Source: Aminobacter aminovorans (GTDB lineage Bacteria > Pseudomonadota > Alphaproteobacteria > Rhizobiales > Rhizobiaceae). From it: a DNA stretch of 64,000 nt. The number at the start of each line of letters is the position of its first letter. Position 1 is the stretch's first letter. Position numbers and translations under genes: made by a program. The notes under the pieces were generated by a model. The model searched no databases and was not told the origin of the DNA. It saw only the letters and a list, made by a program, of their open reading frames with translations. The stretch lies in NCBI RefSeq assembly GCF_900445235.1, contig NZ_UFSM01000001.1, positions 1,875,501-1,939,500 on the forward strand, written 5' to 3'. Positions 62,906 through 64,000 of this stretch are shown here, piece after piece.

Positions 62906-63661
62906 TTAGTCGATCAGGCCCAGCCGCAACGCCTTGGCGACCGCATGCATGCGGTTGACGGCGTTGAGCTTCTGCGTGGTCTGGGTGAGATACTGGTTGG
63001 CGGTGTGCACCGAAAGCTTAAGCAGCTTGGCGATCTCTTCACTGGTGTAGCCACGCGAGGTCAGCTTCAGGCACTCGATCTCGCGGCGCGACATCGACGG
63101 CAGGTCGCGAGACTGGGTCGAGATGATGCGCGACACCGCGTCGAACAGCGCAAAGCAGCGGCCATGCAGGTCATGCAGCGTCTGCGGATTGGGTGAAAGC
63201 TCCGGGCCGCCGAAGACGAAGAGGCCGACCTGGCCGCGATCGGTGTAGACCGGGAAGGCGATGCCGCGGCCGCTCTGGGCGAGCGGTTCGATGCGGCTGG
63301 TCCAGGTGAGTGCCGAAAAGATCTGCGAGGCTTCGGCGTCGTCCGCCCACCAGCACGGCGCCGTCGACTGGCGCGCATGACGCATCAGATGTTCGCCAAT
63401 GCCGCCGCCAAGCAGGCGCGCTGCCGACATAGTGCCCGGATAGTCGGAATCAAAGCATGGCGTCAGCCGGCCGGTGTCGGCGGACGGGCCTGCCAGGCAC
63501 AGCGCGAAATCACGGGCGCCGAGATCGACTGAAATCCAGCGGCAGCGCCTGGCGGCATCCGTGAGTGTTACGGCGTGCAGGCCGATCGGGTGAAGGGCGG
63601 ACGGAACATCCTGTTCATGATCGCGTGCGCGGCTCAATTGCTTTGCCTGGGCGTAGCTCAA
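62906..63661 (-). CDS. visR: LuxR-type motility regulator VisR
   Basis: 251 aa assuming the TTG at 63661 that overlaps the visN stop (TTGA). N-terminal signal-binding-like domain (WISVDLGARDFALCLAGPSAD) and C-terminal LuxR helix-turn-helix (SMSRREIECLKLTSRGYTSEEIAKLLKLSVHTANQYL). With VisN it forms the heterodimer at the top of the rhizobial flagellar cascade and activates rem. No ATG or GTG occurs in frame until far inside the domain, so a non-ATG start with coupling to visN is the best reading. Confidence 0.85.
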   Translation of the reverse strand: MSYAQAKQLSRARDHEQDVPSALHPIGLHAVTLTDAARRCRWISVDLGARDFALCLAGPSADTGRLTPCFDSDYPGTMSAARLLGGGIGEHLMRHARQSTAPCWWADDAEASQIFSALTWTSRIEPLAQSGRGIAFPVYTDRGQVGLFVFGGPELSPNPQTLHDLHGRCFALFDAVSRIISTQSRDLPSMSRREIECLKLTSRGYTSEEIAKLLKLSVHTANQYLTQTTQKLNAVNRMHAVAKALRLGLID

Positions 63662-64000
63662 ATGATGCCGCTCCTGATTGCGGTCGCAATCGCCATTGCG
63701 CGATTGGAGGCCGACAGTTTCTGGATCGCGTGGGTGATGTAGCTGTTGACGGTGTTGGACGACACGCCAAGGATCAGCGCCACGTCGTCGGTGGTCTTGC
63801 CTTCGGAAACCCAGAACAGGCATTCGCGCTCGCGGTCCGACAGCGGGTCCTGCATCGTCGCAGCGGCGAGGACGCTGGGCGCCTGCGAGAGGGCATAGCA
63901 GCATTCGAGCTGGGTGCGCGGCATGACGTTCGGATCGATGCGGCCGGCCTCGGCAGCCGAGAACAGGACGAACAGGCGCTGACGTCCGACATGCAGGCGA
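63658..64000 (-). CDS. visN: LuxR-type motility regulator VisN (C-terminal part; runs off the window)
   Basis: The frame stays open from the stop at 63658 to the window edge; 114 residues are visible. They include the end of the N-terminal domain (RLHVGRQRLFVLFSAAEAGRID) and a full LuxR helix-turn-helix (PLSDRERECLFWVSEGKTTDDVALILGVSSNTVNSYI). The order visN-visR and the position at the end of the flagellar cluster match Sinorhizobium, where both proteins are needed as a pair. Confidence 0.85.
   Translation of the reverse strand, partial: RLHVGRQRLFVLFSAAEAGRIDPNVMPRTQLECCYALSQAPSVLAAATMQDPLSDRERECLFWVSEGKTTDDVALILGVSSNTVNSYITHAIQKLSASNRAMAIATAIRSGII

Overview
The window looks like a Rhizobiales (Phyllobacteriaceae; Mesorhizobium/Aminobacter-like) chromosome. 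The evidence is high GC content, the combination visN/visR, rem (ftcR), motB-motC-fliK(motD), motE, flaF, flbT and several short flagellins (the alphaproteobacterial complex-flagellum set), and the absence of fliA, flgM, fliD and fliS. No rRNA, tRNA, IS element, prophage or CRISPR array was seen.

Region 1 (1-20.9 kb) is ordinary accessory and housekeeping DNA: the 3' end of an unrecognised gene, KDPG aldolase (eda), an N-acetylmuramidase, the tRNA hydroxylase trhO, a DUF533/TerB protein, a probable anti-Shine-Dalgarno small RNA, an SDR oxidoreductase, a sterol-desaturase-like and an isoprenylcysteine-methyltransferase-like membrane pair, an aminotransferase, a GNAT enzyme, a two-component system divergent from two small exported proteins, a nucleoside deaminase, a DUF1007-NicO Ni/Co transport pair, a LysR regulator with an amidase, ornithine/lysine decarboxylase with a structured leader and a GNAT partner, a patch of decayed small lipoprotein genes beside an intact relative, and an SCP2 sterol-carrier protein with a LiuR-like operator.

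Region 2 (21-64 kb) is a nearly complete flagellar regulon. The minus strand carries, in transcription order from the right, a DUF1217 protein-flgF-fliI-hypothetical, then flgB-flgC-fliE-flgG-flgA-flgI-motE-flgH-fliL-fliP, five flagellin genes, fliF-fliH-motB-motC-fliK-transglycosylase, rem, flgE-flgK-flgL-flaF-flbT-flgD-fliQ, an inserted MFS transporter gene, and flhA-fliR followed by FliJ-, FlgJ-, FlgN- and FliL-like genes. The plus strand carries motA-fliM-fliN-fliG-flhB-hypothetical. The right edge holds visR and the 3' part of visN, the top LuxR-type regulators; Rem is the expected middle-tier activator and FlbT/FlaF the expected post-transcriptional regulators of flagellin.

Three non-coding signals stand out. 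(i) A ~65-nt RNA leader with a three-way-junction fold and compensatory changes precedes four of the five flagellin genes. (ii) A CTTGCGCGAGGCT-like box lies 40-75 bp upstream of flhA, flgE, fliF, flgB and the DUF1217 gene, and ~200 bp upstream of the divergent flagellin; it is a candidate Rem/FtcR box. (iii) An 83-nt intergenic transcript with a CUCCUCCUCCC loop and a strong terminator resembles the alphaproteobacterial anti-SD sRNAs.
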